From: Mesorhizobium_K sp040049215
Lineage (GTDB): Bacteria; Pseudomonadota; Alphaproteobacteria; Rhizobiales; Rhizobiaceae
DNA: 64,000 nucleotides
Reading direction: 5' to 3'
NCBI RefSeq assembly: GCF_040049215.1
Contig: NZ_JBDZDN010000001.1
Location: 1,178,001-1,242,000, forward strand
Positions 46,812-56,028 of the stretch are shown here, one piece after another. Position numbers and translations under genes: made by a program. The number at the start of each line of letters is the position of its first letter. Positions within the stretch are counted from its first letter, which is position 1. The notes beneath the pieces were generated by a model, which was not told where the DNA came from, made no database searches, and worked only from the letters and a program-made list of their open reading frames with translations.

Positions 46812-47341
46812 CCCGACTCGTCACCATCGACGCTTACGGCGTCCTGACCGAACCGGCCACGTTGAAGATCCAGCGCGTCCTGCCCGGCCCCATCGAGCGC
46901 GTTTGGGCCTACCTCACCGACGGCGACCTGCGCCGCCAGTGGCTGGCCGGCGGCCGGATGAAGATGGAGGCGGGCGCGGCCTTCGAGCTGGTCTGGCGCA
47001 ACGACGAGCTTTCCAGTCGCCCCACAAGGCGGCTGGCCGGCTTCCCCGAGGAACAGCGCATGAAAAGCCGCATCACCGAACTCGATCCGCCCCGCAAGCT
47101 TTCCTTCACCTGGCAAGGCAGCGGCGACGTCACCTTCGAGCTGGAACGGCAGGGCGACGAGGTTCTGCTCACCGTCATCCATCGCCGCCTGCCGGATCGC
47201 GACACGCTGATCAAGGTCGCCGGCGGCTGGCACATGCATCTCGACGTCTGGGAGGCCCGCGCCACAGGCAAGGAGCCGGAGCCGTTCTGGGAAGGCTGGA
47301 GCCGCCTGCGCGAGGAATACGACCGGCTGTTGCCCGCGTAA
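46808..47341 (+). CDS. SRPBCC (AHSA1-like) domain protein
   Basis: 177 aa from ATG 46808, overlapping the arsR-type stop. The AHSA1/START-like fold is shown by IQRVLPGPIERVWAYLTDGDLRRQWLAGG and GGWHMHLDVWEA. These small ligand-binding proteins are usually encoded with an ArsR regulator. The ligand is unknown. A further SRPBCC gene follows 79 bp downstream. Confidence 0.9.
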   Translation: MTRLVTIDAYGVLTEPATLKIQRVLPGPIERVWAYLTDGDLRRQWLAGGRMKMEAGAAFELVWRNDELSSRPTRRLAGFPEEQRMKSRITELDPPRKLSFTWQGSGDVTFELERQGDEVLLTVIHRRLPDRDTLIKVAGGWHMHLDVWEARATGKEPEPFWEGWSRLREEYDRLLPA

Positions 47342-47419
47342 CCCAGCGCGTCGGCGAAACCCGCCGGCGCATCACCACAAACCGATCTGGAAACTCGTGT
47401 CTAAAAACAGGAGACGACG

Positions 47420-47899
47420 ATGCACGACCAAAACTTCACCACGGCCTTCACGGTCGACTGCACTCCCGAAGAGGCCTTCGCCGCCATCAACGACGTCCGC
47501 GGATGGTGGTCGGAAGATATCAAGGGCCGTACCGAGAAGGCCGGCGACATATTCAACTACCGCTACAAGGACATCCACCGCTGCACGATCAAGATCAAGG
47601 CTTCGGTCCCCGGCGAACGGGTTGTCTGGAATGTCGTCGACAACTATTTCAACTTCACCGAGGACAGGACCGAGTGGAAGGGAACCGACATCGTCTTCGA
47701 CATTTCGAAGAAGGGCGGCAAGACCGAACTCCGCTTCACGCATGTAGGCCTGATTCCGGAATATGAATGTTTCGACGTCTGCTCCGACGGCTGGACCACC
47801 TACGTCAACGGAAGCCTCCGCTCACTCATCGCCACCGGCAAGGGCCAGCCCAATGTCGGCGAGCCGATGAACGAATCCGAGCGCGCGCTCGCGCTCTGA
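47420..47899 (+). CDS. SRPBCC (AHSA1-like) domain protein
   Basis: 159 aa: TAFTVDCTPEEAFAAINDVRGWWSEDI is the first helix-turn of the fold, ending in CFDVCSDGWTTYVNGSLRSL, the long C-terminal helix. GGAGACGACG precedes the ATG. Third gene of the arsR-type group, ligand unknown. It differs clearly from the SRPBCC gene just upstream, so this is not a recent duplication. Confidence 0.9.
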   Translation: MHDQNFTTAFTVDCTPEEAFAAINDVRGWWSEDIKGRTEKAGDIFNYRYKDIHRCTIKIKASVPGERVVWNVVDNYFNFTEDRTEWKGTDIVFDISKKGGKTELRFTHVGLIPEYECFDVCSDGWTTYVNGSLRSLIATGKGQPNVGEPMNESERALAL

Positions 47900-47937
47900 A
47901 ACGCAGTGTTCTTCTCCTCTGAAAAAGTTCGCGGATC

Positions 47938-47963
47938 GTGCGCCGCCCGTCCGGGCGGCGCAC
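47938..47963. repeat. Perfect 12-bp inverted repeat
   Basis: GTGCGCCGCCCG (47938-47949) and CGGGCGGCGCAC (47952-47963) are separated by 2 bp between the second SRPBCC gene and the RibD-like gene. No T-run follows, so it is not a typical terminator. It could attenuate or stabilise the mRNA. Confidence 0.65.
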
Positions 47964-47985
47964 CTTCGCCTGCAAAGGATTTGTC

Positions 47986-48570
47986 ATGCGCAAGCTGATT
48001 GCCGGAATGAAGGTCTCCCTCGACGGGAAGGTGGAAGGGCCGGAAGCCATGGCCGACTGGGTGGAGGCATGGTCGGAGGACTACGGGCTCATGGAAGAAA
48101 TAGACGCATGCGTGCTCGGCGGAGGCATGTATGGTGGCTACGAGCGCTACTGGACCGGGGTCCAGGACGAGCCCGACAAGCCGGCCTGGATCACCGGCGC
48201 GCCGCCGACGCCCGCCGAGCGCGCATGGGCGGACTTCATCAGGAGGACGCCGCACTATGTGCTGTCGAGCACGCTCGACCGAGCCGCGTGGCCGAACACG
48301 ACGTTTCTGCGCAGCACCGGCGAGGTCGCCGCTTTGAAGCAGCAGTCCGGCAAGAACATCTATCTCGTCGGCGGCGCCCGCACGACGGCGAGCTTCATCG
48401 ACGCCGGGCTCTTGGACGAACTGAGGCTCCTCGTCTACCCGCTGGTCGTCGGCGACGGAAGAGCGCTTTTCGGTACGACGGAGCGGCGGCATGCGCTGGA
48501 ATTGCGCAAGGCCGAAAGCCTGCCCGACGGCCGGATCAGCCTGGTCTACGCACTCGGCCGAGCCGGCTAA
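47986..48570 (+). CDS. Dihydrofolate reductase/RibD C-terminal-like family protein
   Basis: 194 aa from ATG 47986: MRKLIAGMKVSLDGKVEG, then CVLGGGMYGGYERYW and SGKNIYLVGGARTTASFIDAGLLDELRLLVYPLVVGDG, the RibD-C/DHFR-like pattern with an NADPH-binding GG. The substrate is unknown. It is the last gene of the arsR-type group and converges on the TetR gene. Confidence 0.9.
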   Translation: MRKLIAGMKVSLDGKVEGPEAMADWVEAWSEDYGLMEEIDACVLGGGMYGGYERYWTGVQDEPDKPAWITGAPPTPAERAWADFIRRTPHYVLSSTLDRAAWPNTTFLRSTGEVAALKQQSGKNIYLVGGARTTASFIDAGLLDELRLLVYPLVVGDGRALFGTTERRHALELRKAESLPDGRISLVYALGRAG

Positions 48571-48583
48571 GCTTACGTTCGCA

Positions 48584-49201
48584 TCAGATCGCCGCGATGG
48601 CTCCGACCAGCACCTTGTTCTGGCGCCGGATCGCGGCGCGCAGTTGCGCAAGCGGCATAGCCTCCTGCTTCACGAACTCGATGAACATCATGTTCATGTT
48701 GTTGAAGATGATCTCGCCGGTCGCCCGCACGTCAGTCTCGGGCCTGACGAGGCCGAGGACTTTCAGCCGCTCGACGAGTTCGCAGGTTTGGTCGGTCAGC
48801 CCGCGATCGAGTGCGGCATAGGTCTGGCCGAACGGGCTGTCGGGCTGCTGCGTCGAGGTCGCCATCGCCTGCCGCCACATCTCCTTCGAGAGATAGATCA
48901 GCGAGTGGTCGATATAGATGCCGATCAACGTGTCGATCGCGTCGGCGACGTTTCTGGGCGGCGTGGCGACGACGCCGCGCCCGGCGTTAAGCACCTCGTT
49001 GACTTCCATCGAGACGATGGCGACGAGAATATCCCCTTTGTTGCGGTAATAATTGTAGATCGTGCCGACCGAGACCTCGGCCTCGGCCGCGATTGCCTCG
49101 ATCTTGGCGCCGTCGTAGCCGGATTGGCGAAACAGTGTGGCCGCCGCCTCGATGATACGGTGGTGCCTGTCCGCCCGGTTTTTCGCGCGCAATCCGCTCA
49201 T
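48584..49201 (-). CDS. TetR-family transcriptional regulator
   Basis: 205 aa from ATG 49201. The HTH is RHHRIIEAAATLFRQSGYDGAKIEAIAAEAEVSVGTIYNYYRNKGDIL. The C-terminal ligand domain is variable, with several Met and Asn. It diverges from the polyamine-type ABC operon (91 bp gap), which it probably represses through the tandem repeats at 49224-49254. Confidence 0.93.
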   Translation of the reverse strand: MSGLRAKNRADRHHRIIEAAATLFRQSGYDGAKIEAIAAEAEVSVGTIYNYYRNKGDILVAIVSMEVNEVLNAGRGVVATPPRNVADAIDTLIGIYIDHSLIYLSKEMWRQAMATSTQQPDSPFGQTYAALDRGLTDQTCELVERLKVLGLVRPETDVRATGEIIFNNMNMMFIEFVKQEAMPLAQLRAAIRRQNKVLVGAIAAI

Positions 49202-49223
49202 GCGCGCGAGACTGCCTCGAATC

Positions 49224-49254
49224 TGGAATTGACTCAAGTTTGGAATTGGTTCAA
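49224..49254. promoter_or_regulatory. Tandem operator-like repeat between tetR and the ABC operon
   Basis: TGGAATTGACTCAA (49224-49237) and TGGAATTGGTTCAA (49241-49254), two 14-bp units 17 bp apart. The first holds the palindrome TTGA-C-TCAA. They sit in the 91-bp divergent gap, as expected for a TetR operator. Confidence 0.65.
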
Positions 49255-49292
49255 TTTTTTGCAGACAGCTAAACGGCAATGGGAGCAATACG

Positions 49293-50363
49293 ATGAAATC
49301 CATCTTCGCGAAGCACGTCCGCGCCTCCGCCCTGGCCGCAGCGGCGCTCGCCATCGTGGCCGCCGCGTCGCCGGCGCTCAGCCAGGAACTCAACGCCTTG
49401 ATCTGGTGCGATCATGCCGATCCGGCCCTGCTGCAGCCATTCGAGGAAGCCAATGGCGTCAAGGTCAACATCAAGGAATTCGAGGGTACCGGCGCCGGCC
49501 TGGCTCTCGTCGAGCAGTCGCAGCCGGGAGACTGGGACGTCATGGTGATCGATTCCATCGACGTGCCGCGCGGCGTCGAGAAGGGCCTGTTCGAACCGCT
49601 GCCGGAGGACCAGCTCCCCTTCGCAGATCTCTTCCCGGAAGTGAAGATGGACGCTTCCACCGTGGTCGACGGCAAGCGCTACGGCATCACCGAGAAGTTC
49701 GGCTACAACACGATCGGCTTCAACAACAGCAAGGTCGATGTCGCCGACATGCAGTCGATGGCGGCGCTGACCGACGAAAAATACAAGGGCCGCATCGCCA
49801 TCTACGACTATTATCTGCCGGTCGTCGGCATGGCGGCACTGTCGCTCGGCAAGAAGACCGCGGAACTCACGGAGGCCGACCTGCCTGCGATCCGCGAGGT
49901 GCTGATGAAGATGAAAGCCAACGCCAAGCTGGTCGGCGAGGTGACCGCCAGCCAGACCGCGCTCGCCACCGGCGAGGTCGACATTCTGGTCGGCGGCGGC
50001 GAATGGGTGACGGCCGGGCTGGCCAAAGAGAATCCGGCGCTCGACTTCTCGATTCCCAAGGAGGGCGCGGTGCTGTGGTCCCAGGCGCTCGCCATGTTCA
50101 AGGATTCCAAGAACAAGGAGCTGGCTCTGAAATTCATCCAGTACGTGCTCTCGCCCGAGGGTCAGGCGCGGCTCGCCACCTCGTCGTGCTACTGGGGCAT
50201 GCCGGCCAACAGCAAGGCTGCGTTGACCGACGAACAGAAGAAGACGCTGCGCTTCGACGAGCAGCCCGGATTCCTCGCCCGCGCGCAGGCCTATCCGGCG
50301 CCAGACGCGGATCTCGACAAGAAGATGCAGGATATCTGGACGGAGATGCTCCAGGCGCAATAG
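49293..50363 (+). CDS. Extracellular solute-binding protein, spermidine/putrescine type
   Basis: 356 aa: a signal peptide (ALAAAALAIVAAASPALS) is followed by a PotD/PotF-like cluster-D binding protein, ELNALIWCDHADPALLQPFEEANGVKV, YGITEKFGYNTIGFN and the C-terminal YVLSPEGQARLATSSCYWGMPAN. It delivers a polyamine or similar cation to the two permeases downstream. Specificity is inferred from family only. Confidence 0.93.
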   Translation: MKSIFAKHVRASALAAAALAIVAAASPALSQELNALIWCDHADPALLQPFEEANGVKVNIKEFEGTGAGLALVEQSQPGDWDVMVIDSIDVPRGVEKGLFEPLPEDQLPFADLFPEVKMDASTVVDGKRYGITEKFGYNTIGFNNSKVDVADMQSMAALTDEKYKGRIAIYDYYLPVVGMAALSLGKKTAELTEADLPAIREVLMKMKANAKLVGEVTASQTALATGEVDILVGGGEWVTAGLAKENPALDFSIPKEGAVLWSQALAMFKDSKNKELALKFIQYVLSPEGQARLATSSCYWGMPANSKAALTDEQKKTLRFDEQPGFLARAQAYPAPDADLDKKMQDIWTEMLQAQ

Positions 50364-50474
50364 AGCGGTGCCTGGCCCTTCTGGCGCGCCCCGCCGGTGG
50401 ATTCTTCCGTCGGCGGTCGCTTCGGCTGGCCGGAACAGCTTCAATATCGTCCAACATTGCTCTAAACAAAATCC

Positions 50475-51317
50475 GTGAACGATTCGTCGCCTGGCCGGCT
50501 CTTGCCCTGGGCGCTGGTCACTCCAGCGCTTCTATGGACCCTCGTTTTCTTCGTGCTCCCGTTCATCGCGATGGCCGTGCTCAGCCTCTCCGAACATGGC
50601 GGGGGCGCCGCGACGCTGGAGAACTACCGCCAGTTCTTCAACAATCCGAGCTACTGGCGCGCGCTGGTCAACTCGCTCGAAGTGACGCTGACGGTGACCG
50701 CCATCTCCGTGCTGCTTGCCTATCCTTTCGCATGGATCCTCGCCGAGGTCGTGCCGCCACGCCTGCAGCGACTGGCCTTGGTGCTCGCGATCCTGCCCTT
50801 CTGGACCTCCTATGTCGTGCGCTCCTACAGCTGGCTGCTGGTGCTGGCCCAGAATGGCGTCGTCAACCGCGCGCTGACTGGGTCCGGCCTGGCTGACGCG
50901 CCGATGCAGCTTGCCAACACGCGCACGGCGACCGTCATCGGGTTCGTGCATTTCTTCGTCATGCTGCTGACCCTGACGATCTTCGCCAACCTCAAACAGC
51001 TCTCGCCGAGCTATCGCCGCGCCGCCGCGGACCTCGGCGCCGGGCCTGTCAGGACCTTCCTGCATGTCATCCTGCCACTGACCCTGCCCGGCATCATGGT
51101 GGGCGCGTTCCTTACCTTCGTGCTCGCCATCGGCGACTACATCACGCCGCAGATACTGGGCGGCAACAACGAGCTGTTGATGCCGCAGCTGATCATGATG
51201 CAGATCGGCCGGCGCGGCGATTTTCCGCTGGCGTCCGCACTCGCCATCATCCTGATGGCCGTGGTGACGCTCGCTTATCTCTTTTGCGCACGCTGGCTGA
51301 AGGTCGAGCGGGCCTGA
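50475..51317 (+). CDS. ABC transporter permease, PotB-like
   Basis: 280 aa, GTG start at 50475. Six helices and the inner EAA loop YRRAAADLGAGPVRTFLHVILPLTLPGI are seen. It pairs with the next permease, whose ATG overlaps its stop. The 111-bp gap before it carries a small GC hairpin that may lower permease expression relative to the binding protein. Confidence 0.93.
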   Translation: MNDSSPGRLLPWALVTPALLWTLVFFVLPFIAMAVLSLSEHGGGAATLENYRQFFNNPSYWRALVNSLEVTLTVTAISVLLAYPFAWILAEVVPPRLQRLALVLAILPFWTSYVVRSYSWLLVLAQNGVVNRALTGSGLADAPMQLANTRTATVIGFVHFFVMLLTLTIFANLKQLSPSYRRAAADLGAGPVRTFLHVILPLTLPGIMVGAFLTFVLAIGDYITPQILGGNNELLMPQLIMMQIGRRGDFPLASALAIILMAVVTLAYLFCARWLKVERA

Positions 51318-52099
51318 TGCGCGCGCTGACCAAAATCCTCGTCTCGGCCTACGCGCTGACGATCTACGGCTTCATCTTCCTGCCGGTCATCGTGCTGGTG
51401 CTGTTCTCGCTGCAGGCAACCTCCTTCCCGATCCCGCCATTCACCGGCCCATCGCTGCGCTGGTACGAGGTCGTGCTCGGCGACCAGCGCCTGACCTCGG
51501 CGCTGTTCAATTCCGTGCTGGTCGCGCTTTTCTCGTCCATTACCGCCGTGGCGCTGGGCTTCCTCGCCGCCTGGGGTTTTGCGCGCTACCACCTGCCGCG
51601 CGCCGCGATCCTTCGCGGGCTAATCACCCTGCCGCTCACCGTCAGCTACCTGATCATCGGCATGGGCCTGCTGATCCTCTTCAACGCCGCCGGCGTCCCG
51701 AAATCGCTCGCGGCCGCCGGCATCGGCCATGTAGTGATCAACCTGCCGCTCTGCTTCGCCATCATCTACAGCCAGATGGGCGATCATCAGGTGAACCTCG
51801 AGCGCGCCGCACGCGATCTCGGCGCGCCGGAATGGAAGGTACTGTTCCTCGTCAGCGTGCCTGTCATGTGGCCGGCGATCTTCGCCAGTTTTTTCCTGTC
51901 GATGACCTTTTCCTGGGACGAGTTCGTCATTTCGTTCCTGCTGACGCGCTTCGACACCACGCTGCCGGTCGAGATATGGAACATGCTGCGCTCCGGCCTC
52001 AATCCGCGCACCAACGCGGTCGGTTCGCTTGTTTTCGGCGTCTCGGTCGTGCTCGCGTTGTTGCTCGAACTCGCTTTCCTGCGAAGGAGCCGCCAATGA
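51317..52099 (+). CDS. ABC transporter permease, PotC-like
   Basis: 260 aa from ATG 51317, overlapping the previous stop by one base. Six helices, with the EAA loop LERAARDLGAPEWKVLFLVSVPVMWPAI. Its end overlaps the ATP-binding gene by 4 nt (ATGA). Together with PotB-like it forms the membrane pore. Confidence 0.94.
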   Translation: MRALTKILVSAYALTIYGFIFLPVIVLVLFSLQATSFPIPPFTGPSLRWYEVVLGDQRLTSALFNSVLVALFSSITAVALGFLAAWGFARYHLPRAAILRGLITLPLTVSYLIIGMGLLILFNAAGVPKSLAAAGIGHVVINLPLCFAIIYSQMGDHQVNLERAARDLGAPEWKVLFLVSVPVMWPAIFASFFLSMTFSWDEFVISFLLTRFDTTLPVEIWNMLRSGLNPRTNAVGSLVFGVSVVLALLLELAFLRRSRQ

Positions 52100-53160
52100 C
52101 CGGCCCGCTGGTCGAAATCCGAAAGATCTCGCACAGCTTCGGCCGCCAGAAGGCGCTCGACGAGGTATCGCTGAACGTCGAGCCGGGCAGCTACACGGTC
52201 CTGCTCGGGCCGTCGGGCTCCGGCAAGACGACGCTGCTGTCGATCCTCGGCGGCTTCGTGCACCCAAGCGAAGGCAACGTCTTCATCCGCGGCAACGACT
52301 TCACCCGGATGCCGCCGGCGCAACGGCCGACCGCGACCGTCTTCCAGGATTACGCGCTGTTTCCTCACATGACGGTCGGCAACAATGTCGGCTTCGGCCT
52401 GAGGATGCGCGGGATCCAACGCGCAAGGCGCATCGGGCGGGCGCGCGAGGCGCTGGCGATGGTTGGCCTTGCCGACAGCTTCAACCGGATGCCGCACCAG
52501 CTTTCCGGCGGCCAGCGTCAGCGCGTGGCGCTGGCGCGCGCGCTGGTCGTCGAGCCGGCCGTGCTGCTGCTCGACGAGCCGCTCGGCGCGCTCGACCTGA
52601 AGCTGCGCCGCCAGATGCAGGACGAACTGAAGGCGCTGCAGAAGCGCGTCGGCACCGCCTTCATCCATGTCACGCACGACCAGGAGGAGGCGATGGCGCT
52701 GGCCGACCATTGCGTGGTGATGAACCACGGCAGGATCGAGGACCAGGGACCGCCCGAGCGCGTCTATTCGCGGCCGGCCTCCCGCTTCAGCGCCACCTTC
52801 ATGGGTGAATCGACACTGCTCTCCGGCAAAGTGCAGGATCTCGGCATGGACGAGATCAGGATCGAGACGCAGGTCGGGCTGGTTTCCGTCGAGGCGGCCG
52901 GCGAGCCAGGCTTCGACGTGTCGCTGGCGATCCGCCCGGAGCACATCACGCTCGAGCCGCAGGGCGCATCCGTCTCGCTCGGCGAAGCAAAGGTAGTCGA
53001 TGTCGTCTTCCAGGGCAGCTTCAAGCGCGTCTCGGCCGTTTCGATCAAGAACCCGGATGTGACCTTCATCGCCAAGGCTCGCTCCAACCAGCCGGTCGCG
53101 GTCGGCGATACGGTCGAACTGCACGCCGCGCCGGCCGACATGATCCTGCTGTCGCGCTGA
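52096..53160 (+). CDS. ABC transporter ATP-binding protein, PotA-like
   Basis: 354 aa from ATG 52096. Walker A LLGPSGSGKTTLL, Q-loop VFQDYALFPHMTV, signature LSGGQRQRVALARAL, Walker B VLLLDEPLGALDLKL, and a C-terminal TOBE domain (SLAIRPEHITL). It energises the polyamine-type transporter. It is coupled to the upstream permease and to the MBL-fold gene. Confidence 0.96.
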   Translation: MTGPLVEIRKISHSFGRQKALDEVSLNVEPGSYTVLLGPSGSGKTTLLSILGGFVHPSEGNVFIRGNDFTRMPPAQRPTATVFQDYALFPHMTVGNNVGFGLRMRGIQRARRIGRAREALAMVGLADSFNRMPHQLSGGQRQRVALARALVVEPAVLLLDEPLGALDLKLRRQMQDELKALQKRVGTAFIHVTHDQEEAMALADHCVVMNHGRIEDQGPPERVYSRPASRFSATFMGESTLLSGKVQDLGMDEIRIETQVGLVSVEAAGEPGFDVSLAIRPEHITLEPQGASVSLGEAKVVDVVFQGSFKRVSAVSIKNPDVTFIAKARSNQPVAVGDTVELHAAPADMILLSR

Positions 53161-53915
53161 TGCAGGAGATTTCGCCGGCCGCGATCGACGCAACGCGCTG
53201 GTACGAGACCGTGCGTATGGGCGACGGCGTGACGCTGATCCATGAGCCGTGGATCAAGCCCTTCTTTCGCTGCAACATCTGGCATGTCAGCGGGCGCGAT
53301 CGCGCCCTCTTGTTCGACAGCGGGCTTGGCCATTTCAGCCTGAAGCGCCACGTGCCGCTGGTCAGCGAGAAGAAGCTCGTCTGCGTCGCCAGTCACACCC
53401 ATTTCGACCATATCGGCTGCCATCATGAGTTTCCCGACCGCTGCGTGCACCGGGCCGAAGCCGCTATCCTCGCCGATCCGAGGAATGACTGGACCCTCGC
53501 CGACCGCTACGCGACCGAAGAGATGTTCATCGTGCCGCCCGCCGGCTGGGACTCGGCGCGCTACCGGATCGAGGCCGCGCCGGCCGGGCGCATCCTGGAA
53601 GCCGGCGACGTGGTCGATCTCGGCGACCGCGCCTTCGAGGTGATTCACACGCCCGGCCACTCGCCGGGCGGCATCGCGCTCTACGAACGGGCGAGCGGCA
53701 TCCTGCTTTCGGGCGACATCGTCTATGACGGCCCGCTGATCGACGACGCCTACCATTCCGACGCAGGCGACTATCTGGCGACGTTCGAGACGATGCGCGA
53801 GCTGAACGTCGCGGTCGTGCATGGCGGACACTTCCCGAGTTTTGGCCCGACCCGCTACCGCCAGCTCATCGACGAATATCTGGAGCTGAAACGCAAGCCC
53901 GGCTGCCATCTGTGA
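53160..53915 (+). CDS. Metallo-beta-lactamase-fold hydrolase
   Basis: 251 aa, ATG overlapping the ATP-binding stop by one base. The motif ASHTHFDHIGCHHEF carries HxHxDH, LLSGDIVYDG the bridging Asp, and HGGHFPSFG the last His. It hydrolyses an unknown ester, lactone or amide, probably connected with the imported solute. This is the last gene of the operon. Confidence 0.92.
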   Translation: MQEISPAAIDATRWYETVRMGDGVTLIHEPWIKPFFRCNIWHVSGRDRALLFDSGLGHFSLKRHVPLVSEKKLVCVASHTHFDHIGCHHEFPDRCVHRAEAAILADPRNDWTLADRYATEEMFIVPPAGWDSARYRIEAAPAGRILEAGDVVDLGDRAFEVIHTPGHSPGGIALYERASGILLSGDIVYDGPLIDDAYHSDAGDYLATFETMRELNVAVVHGGHFPSFGPTRYRQLIDEYLELKRKPGCHL

Positions 53916-54078
53916 GCCGGACGTACAACGCCGAATTACGGTCTCGCCCTTGCGGGGTTCCCCTGCCGCCGCCTCCTTGCGTGCTCAGTGACGCAAAACG
54001 CCTCGCGCCCGTTGAAGCGCCCGGCCAGTTCGGCTATGAGGGGCGGGCTTTCCGGTCTTGCCGGGATCGTTCCGGCAT

Positions 54079-54155
<77 letters not shown>

Positions 54156-54290
54156 GCAAACTACTGATTTTGTTTAGTTAATCGGCTTTCCACGAGCACT
54201 GCCGTCGCGCTGAGAACCTCGGGGTAACACCCGGGTAACACGGAACGGGTATTTCGAGGTGCGTGAGGCACTTTGGCACTCGCCGAAACA

Positions 54291-54476
54291 ATGGCTCCTG
54301 CAATGCCGATTGTGACACCTGCCTCTGAAATCAATCTTGCGGTGGCAGGCATGCTTCGCGACTATGCCGATCTGCTTCAGGAACAGGGGGAGGATGGATT
54401 TCGCTGGCGCGCGTGCCGCCAAGCAGCCGACGTCGTTGCCGAGCTTCCGCGTAGCGTCGATTGCCTAAGCCACTAA
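54291..54476 (+). pseudogene. Truncated helix-hairpin-helix/PolX-N-type gene
   Basis: 61 aa from ATG 54291: INLAVAGMLRDYADLLQEQG then GFRWRACRQAADVVAELPRSVD resembles the first domain (PolX 8-kDa type) of HhH proteins of about 150-200 aa, but stops (LSH*) before the hairpin motifs. No frame continues it. It is probably a 3'-deleted remnant. The family identity is from memory of the pattern. Confidence 0.5.
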
Positions 54477-54498
54477 ACCCAATTTCGCGTGAAGAGCC

Positions 54499-55197
54499 AT
54501 GAACCAAGGCGTTAAGGAAAATGTCGACAACACGTCGTACCCAACTCGGGTCACCAATGTTTCGATACCGCCGTTGAATTTGGCCGGATCGCTGCGCTCT
54601 CCACCTGAGCCGCGGGGCATCGTTGTCTTTGCTCATGGGAGTGGCTCCAGCCGGCTCAGCCCTCGAAATGTGTATGTGGCGGAAGCACTCAATCGCTTCG
54701 GATTTGCCACCCTGCTTTTCGATCTGTTGACGGAGGACGAAGAGGGCGATCGATCCAATGTTTTCGATATCCCGCTCCTCGCGGAACGCCTAGTCGCAGT
54801 GCTGACATGGATATCGGCGGAACCGCAGACTGCCAAACTGCGGATTGGACTGTTCGGCGCAAGCACAGGCGCCGCTGCTGCGCTTGTGGCCGCGGCTTCA
54901 CTCGGACACAGGGTCAGCGCGGTGGTATCGCGCGGCGGGCGACCGGATTTGGCGGCTTCCGCGCTCGAAGAAGTTCGCGCGCCGACACTCTTGATCGTCG
55001 GCGGCAACGATCATGAAGTACTTATACTCAACAGAAAAGCTCTGACTCGTCTCGCCGGTCCCAGGGAACTCAGGATCATTCCGGGTGCAAGCCATCTTTT
55101 TCCCGAACCCGGTGCGCTCGACGCAGTTGTGGCCGAGGCTGGCGCGTGGTTTCAGCGCTATCTCCTGTCCGCAACGCGCAATGCTGGAGGAGACTGA
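54499..55197 (+). CDS. Alpha/beta hydrolase, dienelactone hydrolase-like
   Basis: 232 aa. GIVVFAHGSGSSRLSPRN gives the oxyanion region, IGLFGASTGAAAALVAA the nucleophile elbow, VGGNDHEVL the Asp and PGASHLFPEPG the His of the triad. It lies directly before a phosphoribosyltransferase (4 bp gap). In Mycobacterium tuberculosis Rv0571c, a DosR-regulon protein, both domains are fused; here they are two adjacent genes. Substrate unknown. Confidence 0.92.
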   Translation: MNQGVKENVDNTSYPTRVTNVSIPPLNLAGSLRSPPEPRGIVVFAHGSGSSRLSPRNVYVAEALNRFGFATLLFDLLTEDEEGDRSNVFDIPLLAERLVAVLTWISAEPQTAKLRIGLFGASTGAAAALVAAASLGHRVSAVVSRGGRPDLAASALEEVRAPTLLIVGGNDHEVLILNRKALTRLAGPRELRIIPGASHLFPEPGALDAVVAEAGAWFQRYLLSATRNAGGD

Positions 55198-55201
55198 TCC
55201 C

Positions 55202-55897
55202 ATGTCGTTCGCCGATCGCTCCGAAGCGGGGAAACGTCTGACCGAGGCGCTCAAACATTATCGAGGCAAGAATGTCGTCGTGCTGGCTCTGCCCCGAGGC
55301 GGCGTCCCTGTCGCGGCGGAGGTGGCCGCGTACCTGAACGCGCCGCTCGACCTGCTGCTGGTGCGCAAGATCGGAGTACCGACCCAGCCCGAACTTGCCA
55401 TGGGTGCTGTGATCGATGGTGACAATCCCATCGTGGTACGCAACGATGACGTCATCCGCCTTGCCTGGGTATCGGCGGCTGAGTTTGACAGGTCGTGCCA
55501 AGAAGAACTCGCCGAAATCGAACGCCGGCGTCGCCTCTATGTTGGTGATCGCCACCCTGTCGGCGTCGAGGGACGGATAGCGATCATCGTCGATGACGGG
55601 ATCGCAACGGGCGCGACCGTCCGGGCCGCGATCCGCGGCCTGAGGCGACGCAAGCCCAGCAGCATCGTGGTGGCGGTTCCTGTGGCCCCGCCGGATACGA
55701 TCGAGGCTTTGAGGAAAGAGGCCGACGATGTCGTCTGCCTTGAAATACCCGAATTCTTTCAGGCAATCGGCCTTTACTATCGCGATTTCCGGCAATTGAG
55801 GGATCAGGACGTGATCGCCCTTATGGACGCCGCACAGACAAGGGTAGCTGCGGGAACTCCCTCCACGAGAGATAAATCGGGGCCCAGGCATTCCTGA
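55202..55897 (+). CDS. Phosphoribosyltransferase domain protein
   Basis: 231 aa from ATG 55202 with GGAGGAG about 9 nt upstream. LALPRGGVPVAAEVAAYLNAPLDLLLVRKIG and AIIVDDGIATGATVRAAIRGLR (the PRPP loop DDGIATGAT) define the family. It would use PRPP, which the prs-like product at 59367 could supply. The base acceptor is unknown. It forms a pair with the hydrolase upstream. Confidence 0.92.
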   Translation: MSFADRSEAGKRLTEALKHYRGKNVVVLALPRGGVPVAAEVAAYLNAPLDLLLVRKIGVPTQPELAMGAVIDGDNPIVVRNDDVIRLAWVSAAEFDRSCQEELAEIERRRRLYVGDRHPVGVEGRIAIIVDDGIATGATVRAAIRGLRRRKPSSIVVAVPVAPPDTIEALRKEADDVVCLEIPEFFQAIGLYYRDFRQLRDQDVIALMDAAQTRVAAGTPSTRDKSGPRHS

Positions 55898-56028
55898 CAT
55901 GCGGCGTGGCCTCGGCCCGCGATGGCCGTCACCGCTGGGAGCGGCCAACGATTTCCGCGACGGCTAGGGCATGGGGTTGTGCCGCTCCCGCGACTTGTCG
56001 GCAGCGGACCTGCCTGCCGAGGCCGAAA

